Part shown: piece by piece, positions 9,044 through 20,969 of the stretch | Layout of the letters: every line of letters begins with the position of its first letter | Numbering within the stretch: the first letter of the stretch is position 1 | Assembly (NCBI GenBank): GCA_050247515.1 | Contig: JBFWUB010000001.1 | Location: forward strand, 124,001-188,000 | Length of the DNA stretch: 64,000 nt | Direction: 5' to 3' | Source: RAM1 sp050247515 | GTDB taxonomy: Bacteria; Pseudomonadota; Gammaproteobacteria; Burkholderiales; Burkholderiaceae_C | Translations under genes and position numbers: made by a program | Notes under the pieces: model-generated | Database searches by the model: none | What the model saw: the letters and a program-made list of their open reading frames with translations, nothing else | Told to the model about the DNA's origin: nothing

Positions 9044-9775
9044 TTATGCCACAGAAGATGCGGCCGGTTCCCGGGTCCGCCACAGCGTCTTGCCGCCACT
9101 GGCCTTGTCCAGCTGCTTGAGCACGTCGTCGTGGGCGGCGGCTTCCTGGTCGTTGGCGGCGATCACGGGCAGGTCGAACTTCGACAGGTCCACGCGCACC
9201 GCCACTGCGCCGCCCGCCTCCTGGACCGACACGTCGATCAGCAGCGCGTCCTGCCCGCGCGTGAGGTTGATGTACACGTCGGCCAGCAGCTCGGCGTCCA
9301 GCAGCGCGCCGTGCAGCGTGCGGCCGGAGTTGTCCACGCCCAGGCGGTCGCACAGCGCATCCAGGCTGTTGCGCTTGCCGGGGTACATCTCCTTGGCCAT
9401 GCGCAGCGTGTCGGTCACGCTGCCCACAAAGCGGGCGAACGCCGGCTTGCCGATCAGCTCCAGCTCCTTGTTCAGGAAGCCCACGTCAAACGCGGCGTTG
9501 TGGATGATGATTTCCGCGCCCTGCAGGTAGTCCAGCAGCTCGTCGGCCACTTCGGCAAATTTGGGCTTGTCGCGCAGGAACTCATTGCTGATGCCGTGCA
9601 CCTTGAGCGCGTCTTCATGGCTGTCGCGCCCGGGGTTCAGGTAGAAGTGCCTGTTGTTGCCGGTGAGCTTGCGGTTGAGCAGCTCGACGCAGCCGATTTC
9701 AATGATGCGGTCGCCGCCCTCGGCGGACAGGCCGGTGGTTTCCGTGTCTAGAACGATCTGGCGCATGGCGGGCAT
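9044..9775 (-). CDS. dnaQ: DNA polymerase III epsilon subunit (3'-5' proofreading exonuclease)
   Basis: Proofreading exonuclease of the replicative polymerase core, DEDDh superfamily, 243 aa. Exo I is LDTETTGL, Exo II is HNAAFDVGFLN, and Exo III-epsilon is HGALLDAELLADVY with the catalytic histidine and aspartate. The C-terminal tail after the nuclease domain would carry the alpha-subunit contact. Translation may begin at the ATG at 9775 (a GAGG lies 12 nt upstream) or three codons later at 9766, which starts directly at the conserved RQIVLDTETTG. The gene is divergent from the SDR gene, with about 40 bp between starts. Confidence 0.95.
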   Translation of the reverse strand: MPAMRQIVLDTETTGLSAEGGDRIIEIGCVELLNRKLTGNNRHFYLNPGRDSHEDALKVHGISNEFLRDKPKFAEVADELLDYLQGAEIIIHNAAFDVGFLNKELELIGKPAFARFVGSVTDTLRMAKEMYPGKRNSLDALCDRLGVDNSGRTLHGALLDAELLADVYINLTRGQDALLIDVSVQEAGGAVAVRVDLSKFDLPVIAANDQEAAAHDDVLKQLDKASGGKTLWRTREPAASSVA

Positions 9776-9813
9776 TATGCTTGAGCACCTCAGCGGCTAA
9801 AGGAACTCAAGGC

Positions 9814-10569
9814 ATGTTTGATCTGGGCGGGAAAGTGGCCGTCGTCACGGGCGGCAACGGGGGCATTGGCCTTGGCATGGCGCGCGGGCTGGCACAGGCA
9901 GGTGCTCTGGTGGTGATTGCCGGGCGCAATGCGGCCAAGTCCGCGCAGGCGGTCAGGCAGCTGAAGGCCGACGGGCTGCGCGCCGATGCCATCGAGGCCG
10001 ACGTCACCGACGAAGCGTCGGTCACCGCCCTGTTCTACCAGGTAGCCGCCCGCCACGCGCAGGTGGACATCCTGGTCAACAACGCCGGCACCACCGTGCG
10101 CAAGATGCCGCAGGACCTGTCGCTTTCCGAATGGCAGCAAGTCATGGACACCAACCTCACCAGCGCCTTCCTGTGCGCGCGGGCGGCCCACCCGCACCTG
10201 CAGCGCACGGGTGGCGGCAAGATCATCAACATCGGCTCCATGCTGTCGATCTTTGGTGCGCCCTATGCGTCGGCCTACGGCGCCAGCAAGGGCGGCGTGG
10301 TGCAGTTCACCCGCTCGCTGGCCACGGCCTGGGCGGGCGACAACATCCAGGTCAATGCGGTGCTGCCCGGCTGGATCGACACCGAGCTGACCCAGGGCGC
10401 GCGCCAGCAGGTGGCGGGGTTGTATGAACGGGTGCTGGCGCGCACACCCGCGGGCCGCTGGGGCGCACCGGCCGACCTGGCGGGTGTGGCCGTGTTCCTG
10501 GCCAGCGCGGCGTCGGACTTCATCACCGGCACGGCCATTCCGGTGGACGGCGGCTACTCGGTCAGCTGA
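9814..10569 (+). CDS. SDR-family oxidoreductase (gluconate/2-deoxygluconate dehydrogenase-like)
   Basis: Classical short-chain dehydrogenase of 251 aa. It has the cofactor motif TGGNGGIGLG, NNAG at strand 4, and the catalytic Ser/Tyr/Lys in the stretch from NIGSML to YGASKGG. The end, DFITGTAIPVDGGYSVS, is typical of the family. AGGAA at 9801-9805 lies 8 nt before the ATG at 9814; a TTG at 9781 has no comparable site. The pattern resembles 2-deoxy-D-gluconate 3-dehydrogenases, but SDR substrates cannot be assigned safely from sequence. It is convergent with the ISC operon, 12 nt from the fdx stop. Confidence 0.85.
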   Translation: MFDLGGKVAVVTGGNGGIGLGMARGLAQAGALVVIAGRNAAKSAQAVRQLKADGLRADAIEADVTDEASVTALFYQVAARHAQVDILVNNAGTTVRKMPQDLSLSEWQQVMDTNLTSAFLCARAAHPHLQRTGGGKIINIGSMLSIFGAPYASAYGASKGGVVQFTRSLATAWAGDNIQVNAVLPGWIDTELTQGARQQVAGLYERVLARTPAGRWGAPADLAGVAVFLASAASDFITGTAIPVDGGYSVS

Positions 10570-10581
10570 GCCCCGTTTGCT

Positions 10582-10919
10582 TCAGTGGTTCTCTTTGGCG
10601 TGGTTGATCGAGTACTTGGGTATCTCGACCACCAGGTCCTGCTGGGCCAGGATCGCCTGGCAGCTCAGGCGTGAGTTGGGCTCCAGGCCCCAGGCGCGGT
10701 CCAGCAGGTCTTCCTCGCCCTCTTCCATCTCGTTGAGCGACCTGAACCCTTCGCGCACGATCACGTGGCAGGTGGTGCAGGCGCAGCTCAGGTCGCAGGC
10801 GTGCTCAATGTTGATCTTGTTGTCCAGCAACGCTTCGCAGATGGACGTGCCGGCGGGCGCCGTCACTTCAGCGCCGGCGGGACAGTACTCGGGGTGGGGC
10901 AGTATTTTGATGACGGGCA

Positions 10920-10920
<1 letters not shown>
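10582..10920 (-). CDS. fdx: ISC-type [2Fe-2S] ferredoxin
   Basis: Adrenodoxin-type ferredoxin of 112 aa, thought to donate electrons during ISC iron-sulfur assembly. Cluster ligands are visible in HACDLSCACTTCHVIV, with the fourth cysteine in SRLSCQAIL. It is the last gene of the isc operon; its ATG overlaps the TAA stop of hscA by one base (TAATG), so translation is coupled. Confidence 0.95.
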
Positions 10921-12779
<1,859 letters not shown>

Positions 12780-12786
12780 AGGGCCG

Positions 12787-13305
12787 CTATTGTCCCAGTT
12801 GCTCGAAGCGCGCCTGCACGTCATGGGCAAAGCGCTCAATGAACATGAGGGCTCTGACCTGCCGGGCCGCTTCGGCCGCGTTGTTTTCTTCGTCCAGCGC
12901 TTGCGCAATGCGCGCCAGGACCTCGCTGCGGGCCTTGTTCAGCTGCGCATCCAGGGCGTCCAGGTCCGCTTCAGACGCTGCCTCGTCCAGCGCTTCGCGC
13001 CAGGCCATCTGCTCCATCAGGAAAGCCGCCGGCATGGCGGTGTTGCTTTCGGCCTGGATGGGGGCGCCGCGCAGCTCGCAGAGGTAGGCCGCGCGCTTGA
13101 GCGGATCCTTGAGCCGCTGGTAGGCCTCATTGATGCGCACCGACCATTGCATGGCAATGCGCTGGGCTGCCGTACCCTGCGCCGCAAAGCGGTCGGGATG
13201 GGCTTCACGCTGCAACTCTTTCCAGCGGGCGTCAATAGCGGCGCGGTCCTGCGCGAACTGCTCGGGCAGGCCAAACAGCGCGAAGTCGTTGTCCTGCAGG
13301 TTCAC
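12787..13305 (-). CDS. hscB: Fe-S assembly J-domain co-chaperone HscB
   Basis: J-protein co-chaperone of HscA, 172 aa. The J-domain carries the HPD motif in KELQREAHPDRFA. The C-terminal helical part (LCELRGAPIQAESNTAMPAAFLMEQM) is the IscU-binding region of the family. The start is a GTG at 13305 that overlaps the iscA TGA (GTGA), giving VNLQDNDFALFGL as N-terminus. A TTG seven codons upstream is less likely. Confidence 0.95.
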   Translation of the reverse strand: MNLQDNDFALFGLPEQFAQDRAAIDARWKELQREAHPDRFAAQGTAAQRIAMQWSVRINEAYQRLKDPLKRAAYLCELRGAPIQAESNTAMPAAFLMEQMAWREALDEAASEADLDALDAQLNKARSEVLARIAQALDEENNAAEAARQVRALMFIERFAHDVQARFEQLGQ

Positions 13306-13625
13306 ACGCGGAAGGATTCGCCGCAACCGCAGCGGTCGCGCTCGTTCGGGTTGTTGAACTTGAAGCCTTCGTTCAGGCCTTCGCGCACAAAATCCAGCTG
13401 CGTGCCGTCGATGTAGGCCAGGCTTTTCGGGTCGATCAGCACCTTGACGCCATGGTCTTCAAACACCACGTCCTCGGGCAGCACATCGTCCACATACTCG
13501 AGCTTGTACGCCAGGCCCGAGCAGCCGGTCGTCTTGACGCCCAGGCGAACGCCCACGCCCTTGCCGCGCTTGGTCAGGTAACGGTTGACGTGACGGGCTG
13601 CGGCTTCTGTCAGGGAAATTGCCAT
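13302..13625 (-). CDS. iscA: A-type iron-sulfur carrier IscA
   Basis: A-type carrier protein of 107 aa that binds and delivers iron or [2Fe-2S] clusters during assembly. The three conserved cysteines are present: one in KTTGCSGLAYKLEY and two in the C-terminal RDRCGCGESF. It lies 15 nt downstream of iscU and overlaps the GTG start of hscB by 4 nt. Its position inside the isc operon favours IscA over ErpA. Confidence 0.95.
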   Translation of the reverse strand: MAISLTEAAARHVNRYLTKRGKGVGVRLGVKTTGCSGLAYKLEYVDDVLPEDVVFEDHGVKVLIDPKSLAYIDGTQLDFVREGLNEGFKFNNPNERDRCGCGESFRV

Positions 13626-13640
13626 GTCGGAGCCTGAACC

Positions 13641-14036
13641 TCAGTGCGCGGCGGCAAGGTGCTTTTTCTTGTAGTCGTCCACGGCCGCCTTGATGGCGTC
13701 TTCTGCCAGGATGGAGCAGTGAATCTTGACCGGCGGCAGCGCCAGCTCTTCGGCGATCTGGCTGTTCTTCAGCGCAGCAGCCTCGTCCAGCGTCTTGCCC
13801 TTGACCCATTCGGTCACCAGCGAGCTGGACGCAATGGCCGAGCCGCAGCCATAGGTCTTGAAGCGCGCGTCTTCGATCACGCCGGTTTGCGGGTTCACCT
13901 TGATCTGCAGCTTCATGACGTCGCCGCAGGCCGGCGCGCCCACCATGCCGGTGCCCACCGTGTCGTCGCCCTTGTCAAATGAGCCGACGTTGCGCGGGTT
14001 TTCGTAGTGGTCTACGACTTTTTCTGAGTAAGCCAT
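13641..14036 (-). CDS. iscU: Iron-sulfur cluster scaffold IscU
   Basis: Scaffold on which [2Fe-2S] clusters are built from sulfur supplied by IscS; 131 aa. The three cluster-ligand cysteines are in GAPACGDVMKL, TYGCGSAIASS and KIHCSILAEDA. The HscA recognition motif, LPPVK, sits just before the third cysteine. It is 18 nt downstream of iscS. Confidence 0.97.
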   Translation of the reverse strand: MAYSEKVVDHYENPRNVGSFDKGDDTVGTGMVGAPACGDVMKLQIKVNPQTGVIEDARFKTYGCGSAIASSSLVTEWVKGKTLDEAAALKNSQIAEELALPPVKIHCSILAEDAIKAAVDDYKKKHLAAAH

Positions 14037-14054
14037 GTCATTTACCTCTTGATC

Positions 14055-15275
14055 TCAATGTGCGGTCCACTGGATGGTGGAGATGTCGATGCCATCCTGG
14101 TACATCTCCCACAGCGGGCTCAGGTCGCGCAGCTTGGCGACGTTGTGCCGGATGGTGGAGATGGCGTAGTCGATTTCCTCTTCGGTCGTGAAGCGGCCGA
14201 TGGTCATGCGCAGGCTGCTGTGGGCCAGCTCGTCGCTGCGGCCCAGTGCACGCAGCACGTAGCTGGGTTCCAGGCTGGCCGACGTGCAGGCCGAGCCCGA
14301 CGACACCGCCAGGCCCTTGATGCCCATGATCAGCGACTCGCCCTCGACGAAGTTGAAGCTCATGTTCAGGTTGTGCGGCACGCGCTGGGTGGCGTGGCCG
14401 TTCAGGAAGACCTGCTCCACGTCCTTGAGGCCGTTCAGCAGACGCTGGTGCAGGGCCCGTGCATGCGCGGTGTCCTGAGCCATTTCAAGCCGGGCCAGGC
14501 GAAAGGCCTCGCCCATGCCCACGATCTGGTGCGTGGGCAGCGTACCCGAGCGCATGCCGCGCTCGTGGCCGCCGCCATGCATCTGCGCTTCCAGCCGCAC
14601 GCGCGGCTTGCGGCGCACATACAGCGCGCCGATGCCCTTGGGGCCGTAGGTCTTGTGGGAGGCCAGGCTCATCAAGTCCACCGGCAGCGTCTTCAGGTCG
14701 ATGTCGACCTTGCCCGTGGCCTGCGCGGCGTCCACGTGGAAGATGATGCCTTTTTCGCGGCACATCGCACCAATGGCCGGGATGTCCTGGATCACGCCGA
14801 TCTCGTTGTTCACGAACATCACGCTGATCAGGATGGTGTCGGGGCGGATGGCGGCTTGCAGCCTGGCAAAGTCCAGCAGACCGTCTTCCTGAACGTCGAG
14901 GTAAGTCACCTCAAAGCCCTGGCGCTCCAGCTCGCGCATGGTGTCCAGCACGGCCTTGTGCTCGGTCTTCACCGTGATGAGATGCTTGCCCTTGCTCTTG
15001 TAGAAATGGGCGGCGCCCTTGAGCGCCAGGTTGTTGGATTCGGTCGCTCCGGAGGTCCAGACGATCTCGCGCGGGTCGGCGCCGATCAGTTCGGCCACAT
15101 CGGCGCGCGCCTTTTCAACGGCGGCCTCGGCTTCCCAGCCCCACGCATGGCTGCGCGACGCAGGGTTGCCGAAATGCTCGCGCAACCAGGGGATCATCAC
15201 GTCAACGACGCGCGGGTCCACCGGCGTCGTGGCGCCGTAATCCATGTAAATCGGGAAATGCGGGGTCATGTCCAT
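14055..15275 (-). CDS. iscS: Cysteine desulfurase IscS
   Basis: PLP-dependent enzyme that removes sulfur from cysteine and hands it as persulfide to IscU and other acceptors; 406 aa. The N-terminal part has DYGATTPVDPRV. The PLP-lysine block is SLASHKTYGPKGIGALY, and the mobile-loop catalytic cysteine lies in SSGSACTSASLEPSYVL. The ATG at 15275 (MDMTPHFPIYMDYG) gives the usual N-terminus; the open frame upstream is not conserved sequence. It is 38 nt downstream of iscR. Confidence 0.97.
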   Translation of the reverse strand: MDMTPHFPIYMDYGATTPVDPRVVDVMIPWLREHFGNPASRSHAWGWEAEAAVEKARADVAELIGADPREIVWTSGATESNNLALKGAAHFYKSKGKHLITVKTEHKAVLDTMRELERQGFEVTYLDVQEDGLLDFARLQAAIRPDTILISVMFVNNEIGVIQDIPAIGAMCREKGIIFHVDAAQATGKVDIDLKTLPVDLMSLASHKTYGPKGIGALYVRRKPRVRLEAQMHGGGHERGMRSGTLPTHQIVGMGEAFRLARLEMAQDTAHARALHQRLLNGLKDVEQVFLNGHATQRVPHNLNMSFNFVEGESLIMGIKGLAVSSGSACTSASLEPSYVLRALGRSDELAHSSLRMTIGRFTTEEEIDYAISTIRHNVAKLRDLSPLWEMYQDGIDISTIQWTAH

Positions 15276-15313
15276 GGCTGGCTCTTGTGTTGGCTGGCGG
15301 AAAACGCAGGCGG

Positions 15314-15850
15314 TCAGGATTTGGAGAATGCGTTGCCCAGAGCAAACACCGAGTTGGGTGCGTTGATGCGGATGGGCTTGACCACCGGCTGGCTGGAAAT
15401 GGCGCGCTTGACGGCAGGCTTGTCCTCGATCTGGACGCCCTTGGCCAGCTGCTCGTCCACCAGCTTTTGCAGGGATACAGAGTCCAGGAACTCCACCATG
15501 CGCTGGTTCAGCGACGCCCACAGCTCGTGCGTCATGCAGCGGCCGGCTTCACCCAGGCAGTTTTCCTTGCCGCCGCACTGCGTGGCGTCAATGGGCTCGT
15601 CCACCGACACGATGATGTCGGCCACGGTAATGTCAGCGGCCTTGCGGCCCAGGGTGTAGCCGCCGCCGGGACCCCGGGTGGACTCCACCAGCTCATGACG
15701 GCGCAGTTTGCCGAACAACTGCTCCAGGTAGGACAGGGAAATCTGCTGGCGCTGGCTGATAGCCGCCAGCGTAACGGGACCATTGTTCTGGCGCAGGGCC
15801 AGGTCAATCATGGCGGTGACCGCAAAACGGCCTTTGGTTGTGAGACGCAT
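15314..15850 (-). CDS. iscR: Iron-sulfur cluster regulator IscR (Rrf2 family)
   Basis: Rrf2-family winged-helix regulator of 178 aa; with its [2Fe-2S] cluster it represses the isc operon. The helix-turn-helix lies in ISQRQQISLSYLEQLFGKLRR. The three cluster cysteines are grouped in QCGGKENCLGEAGRCMTHELW, with the following histidine. It is the first gene of the operon, and a candidate IscR-box-like site lies about 140 bp upstream (15988-16012), consistent with autoregulation. Confidence 0.96.
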   Translation of the reverse strand: MRLTTKGRFAVTAMIDLALRQNNGPVTLAAISQRQQISLSYLEQLFGKLRRHELVESTRGPGGGYTLGRKAADITVADIIVSVDEPIDATQCGGKENCLGEAGRCMTHELWASLNQRMVEFLDSVSLQKLVDEQLAKGVQIEDKPAVKRAISSQPVVKPIRINAPNSVFALGNAFSKS

Positions 15851-15987
15851 CGCTAGCTCCTTGCTGATCGGCTTCGCATGTTCAATACCCCGGCGGCAAG
15901 CCGCCAGAGACCGTCTCCGCCCCTACCCGGCGCACTGGCCGGGCCCCGTCAGCCCTCAGGGACTGACATTCATCGTTCTGGGATTTT

Positions 15988-16012
15988 TTTGTTGAGTGTT
16001 TGGGTCAAGTAT
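15988..16012 (-). promoter_or_regulatory. Candidate isc promoter / type 1 IscR-box-like site
   Basis: Read on the minus strand, this AT-rich 25-nt stretch begins ATACTTGACC and continues with ACTCAAC. The first half agrees well with the ATA-SYYGAC half of type 1 IscR boxes known from enterobacteria; the second half agrees poorly. TTGACC could also serve as a -35 element. It is the AT-richest piece of the 231-bp uvrB-iscR gap and lies 138 bp before the iscR ATG. The remainder of that gap (15851-15960) shows no gene. Operator function is inferred. Confidence 0.45.
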
Positions 16013-16081
16013 ACCTTAAAACCCATTGAATCGCTCGGGTAAGTAGACTGCCCAGTCGCGGGGATAGTTCCCCGCATCGCT

Positions 16082-18184
<2,103 letters not shown>

Positions 18185-18291
18185 GGGGATGGGCGTGGCC
18201 GCCTTTTGGGGGCCGGGTAAAATCAGGGGTAACCCGCAAGGCTACATCAGCCCCGGGAATCACGCTACTGACAACTCTCCAGAGGAATTTC

Positions 18292-19488
18292 ATGTCTTTG
18301 TTTACCGCCGTTGAAATGGCCCCGCGCGACCCGATCCTGGGCCTGAACGAAGCGTTTGCCGCCGACACCAACCCCAACAAGGTCAATCTGGGCGTTGGCG
18401 TGTATTTCGACGACAACGGCAAGCTGCCCCTGCTCAAGTGCGTGCAGACCGCTGAAAAACAAATGGTCGATGCACCCAAGCCGCGCGGCTACCTGCCCAT
18501 GGACGGCGTGGCCGCCTATGACGCCGCCGTCAAGGGCCTGGTGTTCGGCGCCGACAGCGAGCCCGTCAAGAGCGGCCGCGTGGTCACCGCGCAGGGCATT
18601 GGCGGCACCGGCGGCCTGAAGATCGGCGCCGACTTCCTCAAGAAACTGTCGCCCAACGCCAAGGTCATGATCAGCGACCCCAGCTGGGAAAACCACCGCG
18701 CCCTGTTCACCGCCGCCGGTTTCGTGGTCGAGTCCTATCCCTACTACGACGCGGCCACCCGCCGCATCAACTTTGACGGCATGCTGGCCGCGCTGAACGC
18801 AGCGCCCGAAGGCACCATCGTCGTGCTGCACGCCTGCTGCCACAACCCCACCGGCTATGACATCACCGCCGCGCAGTGGGACCAGGTCGTCGCCGCCGTC
18901 AAGGCGCGCAAGCTCACCCCGTTCCTGGACATGGCCTACCAGGGCTTTGGCCACGGCATCAAGGAAGACGGCGCCGTGATCGGCAAGTTTGTCGCGGCCG
19001 GGCTGGAGTTCTTCGTTTCCACGTCGTTCTCCAAGAGCTTCAGCCTGTACGGCGAGCGCGTGGGCGCCCTGAGCGTTCTGTGCGCCAGCAAGGACGACGC
19101 CGACCGCGTGATGAGCCAGCTCAAGATCGTGATCCGCACCAACTACAGCAACCCGCAGATCCACGGCGCCACCGTGGTGGCCACGGTGCTCAACACCCCG
19201 GAGCTGCGCGCCCAGTGGGAAGAAGAGCTGGCCGAAATGCGCGTGCGCATCAAGGCCATGCGCCAGAAGCTGGTGGACGGCCTGAAGGCTGCCGGCGTCA
19301 CGCAGGACATGAGCTTCATCACCGACCAGATCGGCATGTTCAGCTATTCGGGCTTGACCAAGGACCAGATGGTGCGCCTGCGCACCGAGTTCGGCGTCTA
19401 TGGCACCGACACTGGCCGCATGTGCGTGGCCGCGCTGAACAGCAGGAACATCGCCTACGTGTGCGAATCCATCGCCAAGGTGATGTAA
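18292..19488 (+). CDS. tyrB: Aromatic/aspartate aminotransferase (class I PLP)
   Basis: Class I aminotransferase of 398 aa in the AspC/TyrB group. Landmarks are NLGVGVYFDDNG, HACCHNPTG, DMAYQGFG, and the PLP-binding lysine in STSFSKSFSLYGERVG. The arginine that binds the substrate carboxylate lies in GRMCVAALN near the C-terminus. It transfers amino groups between aspartate or aromatic amino acids and 2-oxoglutarate; which substrate dominates cannot be read here. The gene has a good AGAGGAA ribosome site and is divergent from uvrB. Confidence 0.93.
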   Translation: MSLFTAVEMAPRDPILGLNEAFAADTNPNKVNLGVGVYFDDNGKLPLLKCVQTAEKQMVDAPKPRGYLPMDGVAAYDAAVKGLVFGADSEPVKSGRVVTAQGIGGTGGLKIGADFLKKLSPNAKVMISDPSWENHRALFTAAGFVVESYPYYDAATRRINFDGMLAALNAAPEGTIVVLHACCHNPTGYDITAAQWDQVVAAVKARKLTPFLDMAYQGFGHGIKEDGAVIGKFVAAGLEFFVSTSFSKSFSLYGERVGALSVLCASKDDADRVMSQLKIVIRTNYSNPQIHGATVVATVLNTPELRAQWEEELAEMRVRIKAMRQKLVDGLKAAGVTQDMSFITDQIGMFSYSGLTKDQMVRLRTEFGVYGTDTGRMCVAALNSRNIAYVCESIAKVM

Positions 19489-19545
19489 ACGCCTGATCTC
19501 GCCGTCCTGCTCGTCGCCGAACCTACGCTGGTAGCCGCCTACCTG

Positions 19546-20223
19546 GTGTTCGGCATGGTGGGCTTTGGCACCACGCTGGTGGCAGCGCCAGTGCTGGCGC
19601 ACGTACTGCCGGTGTCCACCGTGGTGCCAGCCCTGGCGCTGACCGATTTCATCGCCGCCAGCAGCAGCGGCTTTCGCCTGGGACCGCAGGTGCAGCGCGC
19701 CGAGCTGTGGCGGCTGCTGCCTGCCATGTTCATCGGCAGCGCGTTCGGCGCCTGGGTGCTGTTTGCGGTGCCCGTCCAGACGCTGATGCTTTTGCTGGGC
19801 GTGTTCGTGGTGCTGTACGCGCTGAACGGCCTGCGGCCCAGGTCCCCCGCCCCGCCTTTGCACGGACGCTGGGCCTGGTGGTTTGGCGGCGCGGGCGGCG
19901 TGCTCAGCGCGCTGTTTGGCGCGGGCGGCTGGGTGTATGCCATGTACCTGGCACGCCGGCTGGACGATCCGCTGCAGTTGCGCGCCACGCAGAACGCCGT
20001 GCTCACGGTCAGCTCGTTCATCCGTGTGGCGCTGTTTGCCGCGGCGGGCCGGTTCCTTGACCTGAGCCTGCTGCTGCTGGTGCTGTGCCTGCTGCCCGCC
20101 ATGGCGCTGGGCCTGTACCTGGGCCATCACATCACACTGCGGCTGGACCGCCATCGGTTCATGCAGGTGCTCTACGCCGTGTTGCTCTGTACCGGGGGCA
20201 GCCTGGTTCTGCGCGCGCTGTAG
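19546..20223 (+). CDS. TauE/SafE-family membrane permease (start uncertain)
   Basis: Integral membrane protein of at least 225 aa, with repeated hydrophobic segments and the family's tandem half-repeats: GMVGFGTTLVAAPVLAH in the first half and GGVLSALFGAGGWVYAMYLARRL in the second. The family exports or imports sulfur-containing anions or other organic anions. The first acceptable start codon is a GTG at 19546, which cuts into the first transmembrane segment. In-frame hydrophobic sequence (LAVLLVAEPTLVAAYLV) continues upstream to the aminotransferase stop at 19486-19488, without ATG, GTG or TTG. The true start may be a rare codon, or the gene may be damaged at its 5' end. Confidence 0.78.
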   Translation: MFGMVGFGTTLVAAPVLAHVLPVSTVVPALALTDFIAASSSGFRLGPQVQRAELWRLLPAMFIGSAFGAWVLFAVPVQTLMLLLGVFVVLYALNGLRPRSPAPPLHGRWAWWFGGAGGVLSALFGAGGWVYAMYLARRLDDPLQLRATQNAVLTVSSFIRVALFAAAGRFLDLSLLLLVLCLLPAMALGLYLGHHITLRLDRHRFMQVLYAVLLCTGGSLVLRAL

Positions 20224-20572
20224 CCCCCAGTACCAAGGCTTGGACGCAACACTTCATTCCAACCGCGCTCCTTATCCGGGCGTATAGGGCTGCGAGTGTT
20301 CAATAGCGCCCCTGTTTTCAGCAATGCACCACGCAGCGCCTTGAGGGCACCCGCGTGGTGCATCCAATGCCGTTGGCGCGCATGCACAGCTCTTTTTTCC
20401 TGCTGCGTGCACAAGGCCTGTGCGGCGCTGCGTACCGTCGCAACGATGGCCAAGCCACCCGGCTTCAGGCCAAGACTTCCGTCCCGTCTTCGTTTTGTGC
20501 AGTGCGCAATAACCTGCGTGCACAGGGAGCCCCACATTCAGTCGCAACAACGACTCAAAAGGCAACTCAATC
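20224..20572. other. 349-bp intergenic region with an 11-bp inverted repeat
   Basis: No convincing gene is seen in this gap before the CesT-like chaperone. It contains a perfect inverted repeat: ATGCACCACGC at 20324-20334 and its complement at 20353-20363, with an 18-nt loop and no T tract. It could be an operator or an RNA hairpin. I did not find a clear PIP box (paired TTCG) or hrp box upstream of the chaperone. Several short open frames here lack start-site support. Confidence 0.55.
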
Positions 20573-20950
20573 ATGAACGCACAAACCTACAGCCGCGTGA
20601 TCACCGAATGGTGCGAAGCAACCGGGATGCAACCCTGGGCTGCTGACGCCGACATGCACATCGACATAGAAAGCACCACGGTCGGTCTTCTTTATGACGA
20701 GACTGTTTCGCCCAATGCGCTGCACATCTATATCGACCTCGGGCACATGGAACTGCCTGATCTTCACAGGCGACTGCTCGAACTCAACATGTCGCTGGAC
20801 AGCCCTCACAGCGGCTGCTTCGCGCTGCACCCCGAAGCCGGCAGCCTGGTATTCCGGGCAGCGATTGAACTGTCTGACGATACCGACGGGGCGACGCTGC
20901 CCCAGCACATCGCCGACATGATCGCGGCTGCCCGCGCACCATTGCACTGA
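20573..20950 (+). CDS. CesT/Tir-type type III secretion chaperone
   Basis: Small acidic 125-aa protein with the alternating alpha/beta pattern of class I type III secretion chaperones. The block ELPDLHRRLLELNMSLDSPHSGCFALHPEAGSLVF (quoted across two segments of the family pattern) ends in a strand-helix, followed by a C-terminal amphipathic helix (LPQHIADMIAAARA). Such proteins dimerise and bind the N-terminus of a specific effector to keep it secretable. The next gene starts 19 nt downstream, the normal order for a chaperone-effector pair. No type III apparatus gene is in the window, so the apparatus must be elsewhere or lost. Confidence 0.8.
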   Translation: MNAQTYSRVITEWCEATGMQPWAADADMHIDIESTTVGLLYDETVSPNALHIYIDLGHMELPDLHRRLLELNMSLDSPHSGCFALHPEAGSLVFRAAIELSDDTDGATLPQHIADMIAAARAPLH

Positions 20951-20969
20951 CTGCACGAAGGAGAACATC

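Noticed and set aside
9781..9813. TTG at 9781 as start of the SDR protein
   Set aside because: AGGAA at 9801-9805 fits the ATG at 9814, and the family N-terminus begins there.
16058..16075. GCGGGGA/TCCCCGC hairpin after uvrB as an intrinsic terminator
   Set aside because: The hairpin is real but has no T tract on the uvrB strand, so termination there is not supported.
18265..20154. 629-codon minus-strand frame opposite the aminotransferase and permease
   Set aside because: It spans two well-supported plus-strand genes and has only low-complexity His/Gln/Ala sequence.
20440..20572. PIP box or hrp box upstream of the CesT-like chaperone
   Set aside because: Only single TTCG-like words occur; no pair at the spacing required, and no hrp-box halves at the right distance.
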